Shown: positions 15,631 to 23,849 of the stretch, piece after piece | Numbering within the stretch: position 1 is the first letter of the stretch | How the letters are laid out: each line of letters begins with the position of its first letter | Origin: Deltaproteobacteria bacterium UBA6106 | GTDB taxonomy: Bacteria; Desulfobacterota; Syntrophorhabdia; Syntrophorhabdales; Syntrophorhabdaceae | Direction: 5' to 3' | Assembly (NCBI GenBank): GCA_002428485.1 | Contig: DIWM01000049.1 | Location: 24,563 to 88,562 of the forward strand | Length of the DNA stretch: 64,000 bases | Made by a program: the position numbers and the translations under genes | The notes under the pieces: generated by a model | The model's database searches: none | Seen by the model: only the letters and a program-made list of their open reading frames with translations | What the model was told of the DNA's origin: nothing

Positions 15631-18159
15631 ATGGGGGTTAACAAAAGATATATGATACGTGAAAATATGCTCAGTGTGGTTAAAACAGAAAATAATCCCG
15701 AAGCACCGGGTGAAAAGAAGCCCGGCGAGAAGAGTAAAAAAGAACTGATGGCGGAGCTCTCGGGGATACGTCAGAGGCTGAAAGAACTGGAAGATCTGGC
15801 AGACAGCTATATAAATCACATCGATGCCATCAGTGAGGATGAGACGCGCCTGCGGACGATCTTTGAATCGATCCAGAACGGGATCCTTCTTATAGATCCG
15901 GAACAACACACGATCGTTGATGTCAATACGGCAGCGGCGCAGATGATAGGTCGTCCGAGGGAAGAGATCGTCGGGGCTGTCTGTCACAAATACGTATGTC
16001 CTGCAGAGGCGGGAAGATGCCCCATTACCGACCTCGGACAGTCGGTGGATAACTCGGAACGCCTCCTTCTTGGTTCCGGCGGAAAGGCAATACCGATCAT
16101 CAAGACAGTGAGCACGATCATGATAAACGGCCGCAGCCATCTCCTTGAAAGTTTCGCAGACAACACCATGCAAAAACAAGCGGAAGAAGAGATCAAAAGG
16201 TACCGTGAGAACCTTGAGCAACTCGTAGAGCAACGTACAGGGGATCTTGAGAGGGCAAAAGAGCGGCTCCAGGGCGAGATCACCGAACGCAGGCAGGTTG
16301 AAGATTCATTGAAAAAAAACGAAACGCTGCTGCGATTGATTCTGAACCTGTCGACAAATTTTATCTGTCTTCCCGCAGAGGAGACCGATGATGGGATCAA
16401 CGATGTCCTTAAGGCGATAGGTCAGTTTGCGGACGTAGACCGCAGCTATGTCTTCCGGTTTAACGAAGACGGGACAAGTATGGACAACACCAACGAGTGG
16501 TGCACCCCGGGGATATTGTCGCAGAAAAAGAAGCTCCAGGGGGTTACCGCCGAATACCTGCCATGGTTTTTTGAGAACATAAAAAGGTTTGAGACGATCC
16601 ATATCCCCGATGTGAAGCAGCTCCCTGCCGAAGCAGCGGCAGAAAAAGAGGAGTTTATCCGTGAAGGCATCAGATCCCTCGTTGTAGTACCCTTCATATC
16701 CAACGGTCTTCTTATCGGATTTCTAGGGTTCGACAGCGTCCGTTCAAAAAAGACCTGGCCCGAAAACATCATTTCATTGCTCAAGATCGTCGGCGAGATC
16801 GTTGCCAACGCGCTGACGCAAAAGAAGGCGGCGGAGACCGTACAATACGGCTCAGCAAAATACCGGGCTCTTTTCGAGAACGCCAGCAGCGCCATCTTTC
16901 TCATCAAAGGCGGGGTTTTTATTGATTGCAACCCGTCGACGCTTGAGATGTTCCGCTGCACAAAAGAACAAATAGTAGGTCAGGCGCCTCGTAAATTTTA
17001 CCCTGAATTTCAACCCGATGGGTCTATATCGCATAATGTAGTTGTGCAGAAGGTACAATCTGTGATATCCGGGGATCCTCAGCATTTTGAGCTTAGGCAT
17101 CAACGCAGCGACGGGACGATGTTTGATGCCGAGGTAAGCCTTAACAGGGTTGATGTTGCAGGCGAGGCATTGCTCCAGGCAATAATCAAGGATATTACCG
17201 CACGAAAACATTGGGAACAGGTCCTGCAGGAAAGCGAGGCGCGATACCGGTCGCTTTTCGGCGAATCGCAGGATGCCATATACATTACGACGCAATACGG
17301 CGCGTTTGTCGATATGAACAGATCGTTCCTCGATCTCTTCGGGTACACGCGAGACGAGATCCTGAAGCTCAACGCAAAGATCGCCTATGTGAACGAAAAA
17401 GATGTGGAGAACTTCAAAAAGATCATAAAAAAAGAGGGATACGTAAAGGCCTTCGAGCAGAAACTGAAAAAGAAAGACGGCACTGTCATGGACTGTATCC
17501 TCACCGTCACGACAAAAAAAGATGCCGAAGGAAGGATTATCGCATACCAGGGCATCATCCGCGATATCACGGCAGAAAAAATGGCGGAACAGACCATCAG
17601 GCATATGGCCTACCACGATGCCCTGACCGGCCTTCCAAACAGGACATTGTTGAATGACCGTCTCAAAATGGCAATATTGAATGCGCAGCGCAGCCATAAA
17701 AAGGCTGCCGTCATGATGCTCGATCTTGATAAGTTCAAACAGATAAACGATGTGTGGGGGCATAAATTGGGAGATCTTCTGCTGAAAACAGTGGGAGAAA
17801 GATTGACCGTGGCATTGCGCAAAAGCGATACTGTCGCCAGGATGGGCGGCGACGAGTTCCTCGTCATCATACCGGAGATTGATGATGCCGAAGATACGGA
17901 CATTATCGCGGGCAAAATCCTTCAGGCGTTTAAAGAGCCTTTCATAATCAGCGGCCGGAACCTTTCTGTAACGACAAGCCTCGGCGTCGCCATCTATCCG
18001 CACGATGGTAAAGATGGGGAGGCCCTGATCAAGAATGCGGACATTGCCATGTATGCGGCGAAGGCGACGGGAAGGAACAAGTACAGGCGCTATTCCCATT
18101 GTATGCAAGACGGTATAAAGACAGCACACAGCAGTCAGCACGAAAGCCGTGAATCGTAA
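15631..18159 (+). CDS. Multi-sensor diguanylate cyclase (PAS-GAF-PAS-PAS-GGDEF)
   Basis: Probable c-di-GMP synthase of 842 residues with no clear membrane segment. The order is a first PAS domain (about 70-180) with a Cys-rich CHKYVCPAEAGRCP stretch, a coiled coil (185-235), a GAF-like domain (235-400), two more PAS domains (410-525 and 530-650) and a GGDEF domain (660-825). The active site is intact (ARMGGDEFLVII), and RKSD five residues before it is the RxxD inhibitory site, so product feedback is expected. No EAL domain is present. The start is uncertain: ATG 15631 sits directly against GGGGGG, with ATG 15652 and 15667 as alternatives. The stop codon lies in a heptad repeat. Confidence 0.92.
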   Translation: MGVNKRYMIRENMLSVVKTENNPEAPGEKKPGEKSKKELMAELSGIRQRLKELEDLADSYINHIDAISEDETRLRTIFESIQNGILLIDPEQHTIVDVNTAAAQMIGRPREEIVGAVCHKYVCPAEAGRCPITDLGQSVDNSERLLLGSGGKAIPIIKTVSTIMINGRSHLLESFADNTMQKQAEEEIKRYRENLEQLVEQRTGDLERAKERLQGEITERRQVEDSLKKNETLLRLILNLSTNFICLPAEETDDGINDVLKAIGQFADVDRSYVFRFNEDGTSMDNTNEWCTPGILSQKKKLQGVTAEYLPWFFENIKRFETIHIPDVKQLPAEAAAEKEEFIREGIRSLVVVPFISNGLLIGFLGFDSVRSKKTWPENIISLLKIVGEIVANALTQKKAAETVQYGSAKYRALFENASSAIFLIKGGVFIDCNPSTLEMFRCTKEQIVGQAPRKFYPEFQPDGSISHNVVVQKVQSVISGDPQHFELRHQRSDGTMFDAEVSLNRVDVAGEALLQAIIKDITARKHWEQVLQESEARYRSLFGESQDAIYITTQYGAFVDMNRSFLDLFGYTRDEILKLNAKIAYVNEKDVENFKKIIKKEGYVKAFEQKLKKKDGTVMDCILTVTTKKDAEGRIIAYQGIIRDITAEKMAEQTIRHMAYHDALTGLPNRTLLNDRLKMAILNAQRSHKKAAVMMLDLDKFKQINDVWGHKLGDLLLKTVGERLTVALRKSDTVARMGGDEFLVIIPEIDDAEDTDIIAGKILQAFKEPFIISGRNLSVTTSLGVAIYPHDGKDGEALIKNADIAMYAAKATGRNKYRRYSHCMQDGIKTAHSSQHESRES

Positions 18160-18489
18160 GGCGTAAAGGGAAAATAACACCCGTTCTATGTTCTATGTTC
18201 AACGTTCAATCCGGATGATTCCCCGCAGCTTGCTGCGGGGTAACACCGTTCCCTCTCCCCCCGCGGGAGAGGGTAGGGTGAGGGGGCATAATCATGCCGT
18301 TTCTATCCTCTGATACCCCGCTGCTTGCGGCGGGGTAGTTTATTCTTAAAACATGATAGATTAAAGATGCCAGATGTGTGCGGAATGTGTCATTGCGAGC
18401 CCGCAGGGCGTGGCAATCTCATTCAATAGATATTATACTATTCACCGCTCTTTTTACGCCTCACGCCTTACGACTTACGCCTCACGGGT
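18148..18489. repeat. Mixed repeat block with inverted heptad ends
   Basis: This 342-bp block fills most of the 414-bp gap before cysE. In order: CGTAAGG-type heptads (18148-18168), GTTCAAC-type heptads (18183-18210), the three-hairpin element (18211-18345), a tcattgcgag...gcaatctc type unit (18390-18424) and the inverted CGTAAGG heptads (18455-18489: tacgcct, cacgcct, tacgact, tacgcct, cacgggt). No gene is seen here. Confidence 0.85.
18211..18345. repeat. Three-hairpin dispersed element, copy 1
   Basis: Begins CCGGATGATT. It holds hairpin 1 (CCCCGCAGC/GCTGCGGGG, TT loop), hairpin 2 (CCCTCTCC paired with GGGAGAGGG), a linker with ATAATCATGCCG and hairpin 3 (CCCCGCTGC-type/GGCGGGG), ending GTAGTTTATT. 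Further copies are at 39203, 58074 and 62823. Confidence 0.9.
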
Positions 18490-18538
18490 GTTCCACCGGG
18501 GGCCGCCCTTTTCTCGTAACGTATCCAAGTAAGTCCCA

Positions 18539-18567
18539 TTGACAGTTAGTCTGCCTGTTGTTAAACT
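18539..18567 (+). promoter_or_regulatory. Sigma-70 promoter of cysE, likely leaderless
   Basis: TTGACA at 18539-18544, 17-bp spacer, TAAACT at 18562-18567. The expected transcription start falls at about 18574, which is the A of the cysE ATG, and no Shine-Dalgarno is visible. Confidence 0.6.
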
Positions 18568-18573
18568 TCATCC

Positions 18574-19254
18574 ATGGTATCCACTATACGCGAAGATATT
18601 GAGGCAACCTTCGAGCATGACCCGGCCGCCAGAAGCATCATGGAGATCATCTTTTGCTATCCCGGGTTCCATGCCGTGCTTTTCTACCGGTTCAGTCATT
18701 GGTTCTGGGTCCACAAGATGTACTTTCCGGGCAGGCTGATATCGCATATAGGAAGATTCCTGACAGGGATCGAGATCCATCCCGGCGCCGTAATCGGCAG
18801 AAGGTTTTTCATAGACCACGGTATGGGAGTGGTAATCGGCGAGACGTCCGAGATCGGTGATAACGTTACCATATATCACGGAGTAACCCTCGGAGGCACT
18901 ACGTGGAAAAAGGTAAAGAGGCATCCGACCATCGGAAGCAACGTTGTCATTGGAACAGGCGCAAAGGTCCTTGGCCCCGTGAAGGTCGGCGATAATACGA
19001 AGATCGGGGCAAACTCCGTCGTCGTTACCGAGATCCCTTCCAACTCCATCGTTGTAGGTATCCCCGGTAAGGTCGTCTTTCGCGTTGAAGGAGAAAAAAG
19101 GATACAGATGGATACCGGTTTTATGCCAGACCCTCAGTCACGTGCCATTGCCTCCCTCCTCGAGAGGGTAAGGATGCTTGAAGAAAAGATCGCGAGGAAC
19201 GAGGAGCAAGGTGCGAGGAACAAGGAACGAGGGACGAGGGACGAGGGAAATTGA
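18574..19254 (+). CDS. cysE: Serine O-acetyltransferase
   Basis: Acetylates L-serine with acetyl-CoA to O-acetylserine, the precursor of cysteine. An N-terminal helical domain (to about residue 65) is followed by a left-handed beta-helix of hexapeptide repeats: IEIHPGAVIGRRFFIDHGMGVVIG, with the His-Gly-Met catalytic region, and DNVTIYHGVTLGGT. At 226 residues it matches short CysE forms. The last 20 or so residues are encoded by a purine-rich 7-bp tandem repeat and read as RNEEQGA/RNKERGT-like heptapeptides, unlike any usual CysE tail. The tail normally binds cysteine for feedback control, so regulation may differ. It heads a sulfur-assimilation cluster. Confidence 0.93.
   Translation: MVSTIREDIEATFEHDPAARSIMEIIFCYPGFHAVLFYRFSHWFWVHKMYFPGRLISHIGRFLTGIEIHPGAVIGRRFFIDHGMGVVIGETSEIGDNVTIYHGVTLGGTTWKKVKRHPTIGSNVVIGTGAKVLGPVKVGDNTKIGANSVVVTEIPSNSIVVGIPGKVVFRVEGEKRIQMDTGFMPDPQSRAIASLLERVRMLEEKIARNEEQGARNKERGTRDEGN
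19194..19249 (+). repeat. Heptad array (GAGGAAC family) inside the cysE 3' end
   Basis: Eight consecutive 7-bp units (gaggaac, gaggagc, aaggtgc, gaggaac, aaggaac, gagggac, gagggac, gagggaa). Because 7 is prime to 3, the encoded tail repeats every seven residues. The stop codon is the first to follow. Confidence 0.9.
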
Positions 19255-19258
19255 AGGT

Positions 19259-19981
19259 ATGTACGAAGAACGATTTTACAGAAGCATTTCAAAACCTGAC
19301 AACCTTGACTGCTATGAAGTACAATGCAAAGAAACAGACCTTTTTTGCTGTACACGGGGAAACTTCCATGGTTTCATTATGGGGAAGGTGCTTTTTTACC
19401 GGAATCAGATTGAAGAATATATCAAATCAAGGCCCGAATTCAGGGACAGCCTTGTGCCTGTCGCAGACGATCTTTTCGCGCCCCGTATAGCGAGGGAGAT
19501 GATGGAGGCTTCGCGGACAATTGGAATTGGCCCTATGGCAACCGTTGCAGGGGCGATCGCGGAGTTCATCGGGAGAGACATTGCGCCGCTCTCCGAAGAG
19601 TATATTATTGAAAACGGCGGGGATATTTTTCTCAGGACCGATGCCGAAAGGATCATTGAGGTTTACGCCAAAGATTCCCCTTTCAGCGAGAAGATCGGCA
19701 TCTCGGTAAAGCCCGATGACAAGCCGTACGGGATCTGCACATCTTCCGGGACGGTCGGTCATTCTTTAAGTTTCGGAAAGGCTGATGCGGTCTGTGTCAT
19801 AGGAAAGTCCTCGCTTTTTACCGATGGACTTGCAACTTATATCGGTAATATTGTAAAAAAGAAGGACGACATACCGATGGCAATCGAAAAAGGGAAGGCA
19901 TTTCCCGGCGTCAAAGGCATCCTGATCATTTTTGGCGAATCCCTTGGCATTTGGGGTGATCTGGAGATAGTGGAAATATGA
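19259..19981 (+). CDS. UPF0280 (COG2122) family protein, ApbE-like fold
   Basis: A 240-residue protein of the UPF0280/COG2122 family, distantly related to the FMN transferase ApbE. Characteristic stretches are GPMATVAGAIAEFIGRDI in the middle, IENGGDIFLR, YGICTSSGTVGHSLSFGKADAVCVIG and the SSLFTDGLATYIGN segment. The start ATG 19259 directly follows the cysE repeat tail; the longer frame from 19178 reads the repeat itself and is rejected. In methanogens COG2122 has been tied genetically to homocysteine and cysteine sulfur trafficking. Here it is flanked by cysE and a NIL-ferredoxin, which fits that role. Confidence 0.88.
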   Translation: MYEERFYRSISKPDNLDCYEVQCKETDLFCCTRGNFHGFIMGKVLFYRNQIEEYIKSRPEFRDSLVPVADDLFAPRIAREMMEASRTIGIGPMATVAGAIAEFIGRDIAPLSEEYIIENGGDIFLRTDAERIIEVYAKDSPFSEKIGISVKPDDKPYGICTSSGTVGHSLSFGKADAVCVIGKSSLFTDGLATYIGNIVKKKDDIPMAIEKGKAFPGVKGILIIFGESLGIWGDLEIVEI

Positions 19982-20034
19982 CAGGCCGAAGGTCTGACCC
20001 TTACGGCCTGTGGATGCAGCAAGCGAGGTATTGA

Positions 20035-20445
20035 ATGAAAAAAAGGATGATCTTACGGTTCAAGCGGAATACGATCGACAAGCCGGTAGTGTACGGACTC
20101 GTGAAGAATTACAATCTCGTCGTAAATATCCTGAGGGCGAACATCTCCCCAAAGGCCGAGTCTATGATGGTTGTCGAAATTGAAGGCAAGGAAAGCGACT
20201 TCGAAAGGGGCATGGGTTACCTCAGAGACCTGAATATCGGTACGGAGCCAATTGAGCAGGATATTAACCGGGATGAGCAGAAATGTGTCCACTGCGGCGT
20301 CTGTACAAGCGTTTGTGCCCCCGAAGCATTATATATTCCGGACAGAAACACGATGAAGGTAGAATTTGACTACGAGCGGTGTGTTGCCTGCGAACTCTGC
20401 GTAAAGGTCTGTCCTGTAAAGGCGATGAGCGTCTTTTTCGACTAA
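20035..20445 (+). CDS. NIL domain plus 2[4Fe-4S] ferredoxin protein
   Basis: A 136-residue protein with an N-terminal NIL domain (about residues 5-75, with NLVVNILRANISPKAESMM) and a C-terminal ferredoxin carrying two cluster motifs, CVHCGVCTSVCAP and CVACELCVKVCPV. NIL-ferredoxins act with the DUF39 (COG1900) protein in reductive homocysteine formation from aspartate semialdehyde and sulfide in methanogens and some anaerobic bacteria. DUF39 is not in this window. The gene sits between the COG2122 gene and a NifS-like desulfurase, 10 bp from the latter. Confidence 0.9.
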   Translation: MKKRMILRFKRNTIDKPVVYGLVKNYNLVVNILRANISPKAESMMVVEIEGKESDFERGMGYLRDLNIGTEPIEQDINRDEQKCVHCGVCTSVCAPEALYIPDRNTMKVEFDYERCVACELCVKVCPVKAMSVFFD

Positions 20446-20454
20446 GGGCAGGAA

Positions 20455-21615
20455 ATGCGAAGGGTATATCTCGATAATAACGCGACGACCTCCATCCACC
20501 CTGAGGTGGCAGCGGCAATAGTGCCTTTTCTTGCAGGGCTGTACGGGAACCCGTCGAGCCTCCACTGGGCCGGCAGGGACGTCAGGATATATTATGACCA
20601 GGCACGGTTGCAGATAGCGGACATGATACATGCGCATCCCGGAGAGGTCGTTGTGACAAGTTGCGGAACAGAAAGCGATAACCACGCAATCAAGGGCGTC
20701 GCCTACGGGAACAGCGAAAAGGGCGGTCACATTATAACGACCACCGTTGAGCACCCGGGGGTGCTTAACGTCTGTAAATACCTTGAAAACAAAGGGTTTG
20801 CGGTTACATACCTCCCTGTCGACGGGCAGGGACAGATCGAACCTGATGACGTAAAAAAGGCTATACGGAAGGATACGATACTTATATCGGTGATGTACGC
20901 GAATAATGAAACAGGCACCGTATTCCCCATAAAAGAGATCGGAGCGATAGCCCGTGAACGAGGCGTTCCGTTCCACTCTGATATGGTGCAGGCAATGGGG
21001 AAGATCGATATCGATATTCACTCGTTGGGTGTAGACCTTGCGAGCTTTTCAGGCCATAAGGTTTACGCGCCTAAAGGCGTGGGGGCGCTTTACATTAGAG
21101 AAGGGCTTGCGATCGATAACCTTATTCATGGAGGACACCAGGAAGACGGCAGGAGGGCCGGCACGGAAAATGTGATCGGTATCGTTGCCTTCGGTGCGGC
21201 ATGTGAGATCGTCAGAAAAGAGATGCAAAGCGAGTACAATAAGATCGAATCACTGAGGAAAAGGCTGCTCGAAGGCATTCTTGAAAGGGTTGACCATGTG
21301 AGGCTCAACGGGCATCCGACAACAAGACTCCCCAACACGCTGAACATGAGCTTTGAATATGTTGAGGCAGAATCGTTGCTGATGGCCCTTGACATGAACG
21401 GCATCGCCGTCTCCTCGGGATCTGCATGCTCCGCGGGCTCTACGGAGCCTTCCCATGTGCTTCTTGCCATGAGCATTCCTCCTGAAATATGTCAGAGCGC
21501 TGTCCGCTTCAGCCTTGGAAGAGAGAACACGGAAGAAGACATAGACTATGTTCTGTCTGTCATCCCCGAGGCAGTGAGCCGTTTGCGGGCAATGTCTCCG
21601 CTGTATAAAAGGTAG
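20455..21615 (+). CDS. Cysteine desulfurase (NifS/IscS-like)
   Basis: PLP-dependent enzyme removing sulfur from cysteine as a persulfide. YLDNNATTSIHPEV opens the protein, HPGVLNVCKYLE carries the PLP-stacking His, SFSGHKVYAPKGVGALY holds the Schiff-base Lys and SSGSACSAGSTEPSH is the loop with the catalytic Cys. The short Cys loop is the class I (NifS/IscS) pattern. The length of 386 is normal. No iscU or iscA follows. The next gene is an MtaB-like methylthiotransferase, so delivery to tRNA thiomodification or to the sulfur cluster upstream is plausible. Confidence 0.94.
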   Translation: MRRVYLDNNATTSIHPEVAAAIVPFLAGLYGNPSSLHWAGRDVRIYYDQARLQIADMIHAHPGEVVVTSCGTESDNHAIKGVAYGNSEKGGHIITTTVEHPGVLNVCKYLENKGFAVTYLPVDGQGQIEPDDVKKAIRKDTILISVMYANNETGTVFPIKEIGAIARERGVPFHSDMVQAMGKIDIDIHSLGVDLASFSGHKVYAPKGVGALYIREGLAIDNLIHGGHQEDGRRAGTENVIGIVAFGAACEIVRKEMQSEYNKIESLRKRLLEGILERVDHVRLNGHPTTRLPNTLNMSFEYVEAESLLMALDMNGIAVSSGSACSAGSTEPSHVLLAMSIPPEICQSAVRFSLGRENTEEDIDYVLSVIPEAVSRLRAMSPLYKR

Positions 21616-21620
21616 AATAC

Positions 21621-21713
21621 AGCTCATAGTTGATAGCAAATGAAGAACCATAAAAGTGAAAGGTAAAATGGAAAATGTTTAGAATCTTTCACCTTTCACC
21701 TTTCACTATCAGT
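21621..21713. repeat. Heptad array changing family without loss of register
   Basis: AGCTCAT-type units (agctcat, agttgat) pass into GTGAAAG-type units (gtgaaag, gtaaaat), then into the reverse complement (acctttc, acctttc). All are readable in a single 7-bp phase and form a hairpin 9 bp before the mtaB-like start. Confidence 0.8.
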
Positions 21714-21721
21714 ATAGATAT

Positions 21722-23008
21722 ATGAAATTCTTTCTCCATACAACAGGCTGTAAGGCAAACCAGTGGGATTCCCACATCATTGCAAATAAGCTTAAAGATA
21801 CAGGCCTTGCGCCCGGCCATATAGGGGATGCCGATTTTATTGTCATCAATGCCTGCACGCTCACAGATGGAGCAGAAAGGGATGTGAGGAGATTTATCAA
21901 TACGGGCAGGAGAAAGAACGGGAAGGCAAAGATAATACTTGCCGGATGCCACGCCCAGGTGTACCCAGACCGGAACTACGGGGCAGACCTTGTTCTTGGG
22001 CAGGAAGATAAGTTCCTTATTGATGAATATTTGCAGAAGAAAGGTTGTTTTGTAACCGATCTAAGTTTGTTGGGTGACAGCCCGTTGATCGGGGATGACC
22101 CCTTTGGAGACCTTCCGGTTGGGAAAACGCGGTTTTTTTTCAAGATACAGGACGGCTGCGACAGGTTCTGCAGCTACTGTATTGTACCCTATGCAAGGGG
22201 AAAGCCCAGAAGCCGTCCCGCCGATGATGTTTTTCGCGTGATGGAGTTTTTAAAGAAGAAGGCGGTAAAAGAGGTGGTATTGACGGGCATCGAGATATCA
22301 GCGTATCGTGATCCCGGAACAGGCGCCGGCCTGAAAGAATTGCTGAGGCGCCTCGAAAAGAGCGAAACACCGGAGCGGATAAGGATAAGCTCGGTGGACC
22401 CGCTCTATATCGACGATGAATTAATGGATATTATCGCGGGGTCGGATAAGCTCACAAAAAGCCTCCATATATCCATGCAGAGCGCCTCTGACAGAGTACT
22501 TGAAGGTATGGGCAGGCGATATACCCAGGCATACATAAGGAAGGTGCTGGAAAGATTGCAGGAGAGATTGGAGGATGTCGGGATGGGTCTCGATGTTATA
22601 GTTGGTTTTCCCGGTGAGGACGAGGCGCAGTTTCTGGAAACATACCGGTTCCTCGAGTCTGCAAGGATCTATTATCTCCATGTTTTTCCTTTTTCTGCGC
22701 GAAGCGGAAGCCTTGCCGCTACGTTCCCGGATCAGGTTCCCGGTGCGCTGAAAAAAGAGCGGGTTAAACTTCTTAAGCAGCTTGATGCGGCCAAACGAAG
22801 AAACTTTTATGAGAGATTTCAGGGAAAAACAATGGAGATTGTCCCCGAGGGCAAGCTCTACAGGGGACAATATATGAGGGGGTATACGGGGAATTATCTC
22901 CCCGTGCATATCCCTTTTACGAAAAACCTTGAAAATCATTGCGTCCCCGTTACAATTAAGGGGATAGAGGACGGAATACTCATCGGCGAGACAAAAGGAA
23001 CTTTATGA
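21722..23008 (+). CDS. mtaB: tRNA methylthiotransferase of the MtaB/MiaB family
   Basis: Radical SAM enzyme that adds a methylthio group to a modified adenosine (probably t6A37) of tRNA. Domain order: an N-terminal UPF0004 domain with three cluster Cys (TTGCKANQWDS, INACTLTDGAERD, LAGCHAQ), a radical SAM core with CDRFCSYC near residue 149 and a short C-terminal TRAM region. The length of 428 and the NQWDS form fit MtaB better than MiaB or RimO. No Shine-Dalgarno is seen, because heptad repeats run to the start. It overlaps the YggT gene by 4 bp. Confidence 0.88.
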   Translation: MKFFLHTTGCKANQWDSHIIANKLKDTGLAPGHIGDADFIVINACTLTDGAERDVRRFINTGRRKNGKAKIILAGCHAQVYPDRNYGADLVLGQEDKFLIDEYLQKKGCFVTDLSLLGDSPLIGDDPFGDLPVGKTRFFFKIQDGCDRFCSYCIVPYARGKPRSRPADDVFRVMEFLKKKAVKEVVLTGIEISAYRDPGTGAGLKELLRRLEKSETPERIRISSVDPLYIDDELMDIIAGSDKLTKSLHISMQSASDRVLEGMGRRYTQAYIRKVLERLQERLEDVGMGLDVIVGFPGEDEAQFLETYRFLESARIYYLHVFPFSARSGSLAATFPDQVPGALKKERVKLLKQLDAAKRRNFYERFQGKTMEIVPEGKLYRGQYMRGYTGNYLPVHIPFTKNLENHCVPVTIKGIEDGILIGETKGTL

Positions 23009-23283
23009 CCAGCATTGCCCATATGCTTGATATGCTCCTCGAGGTATATTTATGGATCATCATCGCCAGGGCGGTACTGTCCTGGTTCCGGCCAAGCCCC
23101 TATAACCCTGTTGTAAGGGCGATCTGCCGGTTGGTTGACCCGGTAACGTACAGAATCTCACGGATAGTCCCTGCAAGGATCGGCATGTTCGATGTGGCGC
23201 CCCTGATCCTGATCATTGTCATTGTTCTTATTCAGAGGTTCCTCATCAAAGCCCTCTTCGATATAGGGGCAGGGATAGGGTAA
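23005..23283 (+). CDS. YggT family inner-membrane protein
   Basis: A 92-residue membrane protein with two hydrophobic segments, LLEVYLWIIIARAVLSWF and PLILIIVIVLIQRFLIKALF, linked by the family-typical PYNPVVRAICRLVDPVTYRISRIVP. This is the YggT/YlmG layout, linked in other bacteria to cell division or osmotic stress. Its ATG overlaps the mtaB stop by 4 bp, and the DUF167 gene follows, as is common for yggT-yggU pairs. Confidence 0.9.
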   Translation: MTSIAHMLDMLLEVYLWIIIARAVLSWFRPSPYNPVVRAICRLVDPVTYRISRIVPARIGMFDVAPLILIIVIVLIQRFLIKALFDIGAGIG

Positions 23284-23307
23284 GGATAGTGCAGGCGTTG
23301 GTATCAA

Positions 23308-23559
23308 ATGAACATTGAGGTCAGGGTCATTCCGAATGCCAGAAAGCGGGCGATAACCAGGGCCGGCTCGCAGCTCAAGGTAAAGCTGGTCTCTCAACCC
23401 CGTGACGGCAAGGCGAACGAAGAACTGATAGAATATCTTTCCGGAGTCTTCGGTGTAAAAAAATCGGCTGTGCGTATCCTGCGGGGTGAGAAAGAAAGGA
23501 ACAAGGTTGTGTCCATAGATATCGACGAAGCAGCACTGGACAAAGTGGCAGGCTCATAG
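23308..23559 (+). CDS. DUF167 (UPF0235, YggU-like) protein
   Basis: An 83-residue basic protein with the family hallmarks VRVIPNARKRAI, LKVKLVSQPRDGKANEELIEYLS and VRILRGEKERNKVVSID. The fold is a small alpha/beta domain of unknown function. It lies 24 bp after yggT. Its stop is followed by a large heptad cassette. Confidence 0.9.
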   Translation: MNIEVRVIPNARKRAITRAGSQLKVKLVSQPRDGKANEELIEYLSGVFGVKKSAVRILRGEKERNKVVSIDIDEAALDKVAGS

Positions 23560-23570
23560 CCCAGAACACC

Positions 23571-23755
23571 CGTAAGGCGTAAGTCGTGAGGGGAAAGATA
23601 ACACCCGTTCAATGTTCAAAGTTCAAAGTTAACACACGACAGAGAGACTGAATGGGCCAGACGGAACAGTGGAAGGCATGAATTTAAAAAACGTTGAACA
23701 CAGAACCTTGAACGTTGAACAGCTTTTCGCCTGACGCCTCACGCCTTACGAGATT
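23571..23755. repeat. Mirror-nested heptad cassette
   Basis: Order: CGTAAGG units (23571-23591), GTTCAAC/GTTCAAA units (23607-23629), about 60 bp of core, inverted GTTCAAC units (gttgaac, acagaac, cttgaac, gttgaac; 23693-23720), then inverted CGTAAGG units (cgcctga, cgcctca, cgcctta; to 23748). The second half mirrors the first, so the whole gap is one large imperfect dyad. Confidence 0.85.
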
Positions 23756-23849
23756 TTGACGTTTCACGGTATCAGTTGGAGGGGCGATCCCGTCAAGCCG
23801 GGGCAAGGTATGAGGCCCAAAAGGCAAGAGTTACAACAGGTTAATTTGC

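Noticed and set aside
18390..18424. tRNA or small RNA gene
   Set aside because: The tcattgcgag...gcaatctc unit is a short inverted dispersed repeat; no tRNA cloverleaf can be drawn. No tRNA or rRNA was found in the window.
19178..19258. N-terminal extension of the UPF0280 protein
   Set aside because: The extension is only the purine heptad array read in a second frame; family proteins begin near ATG 19259.
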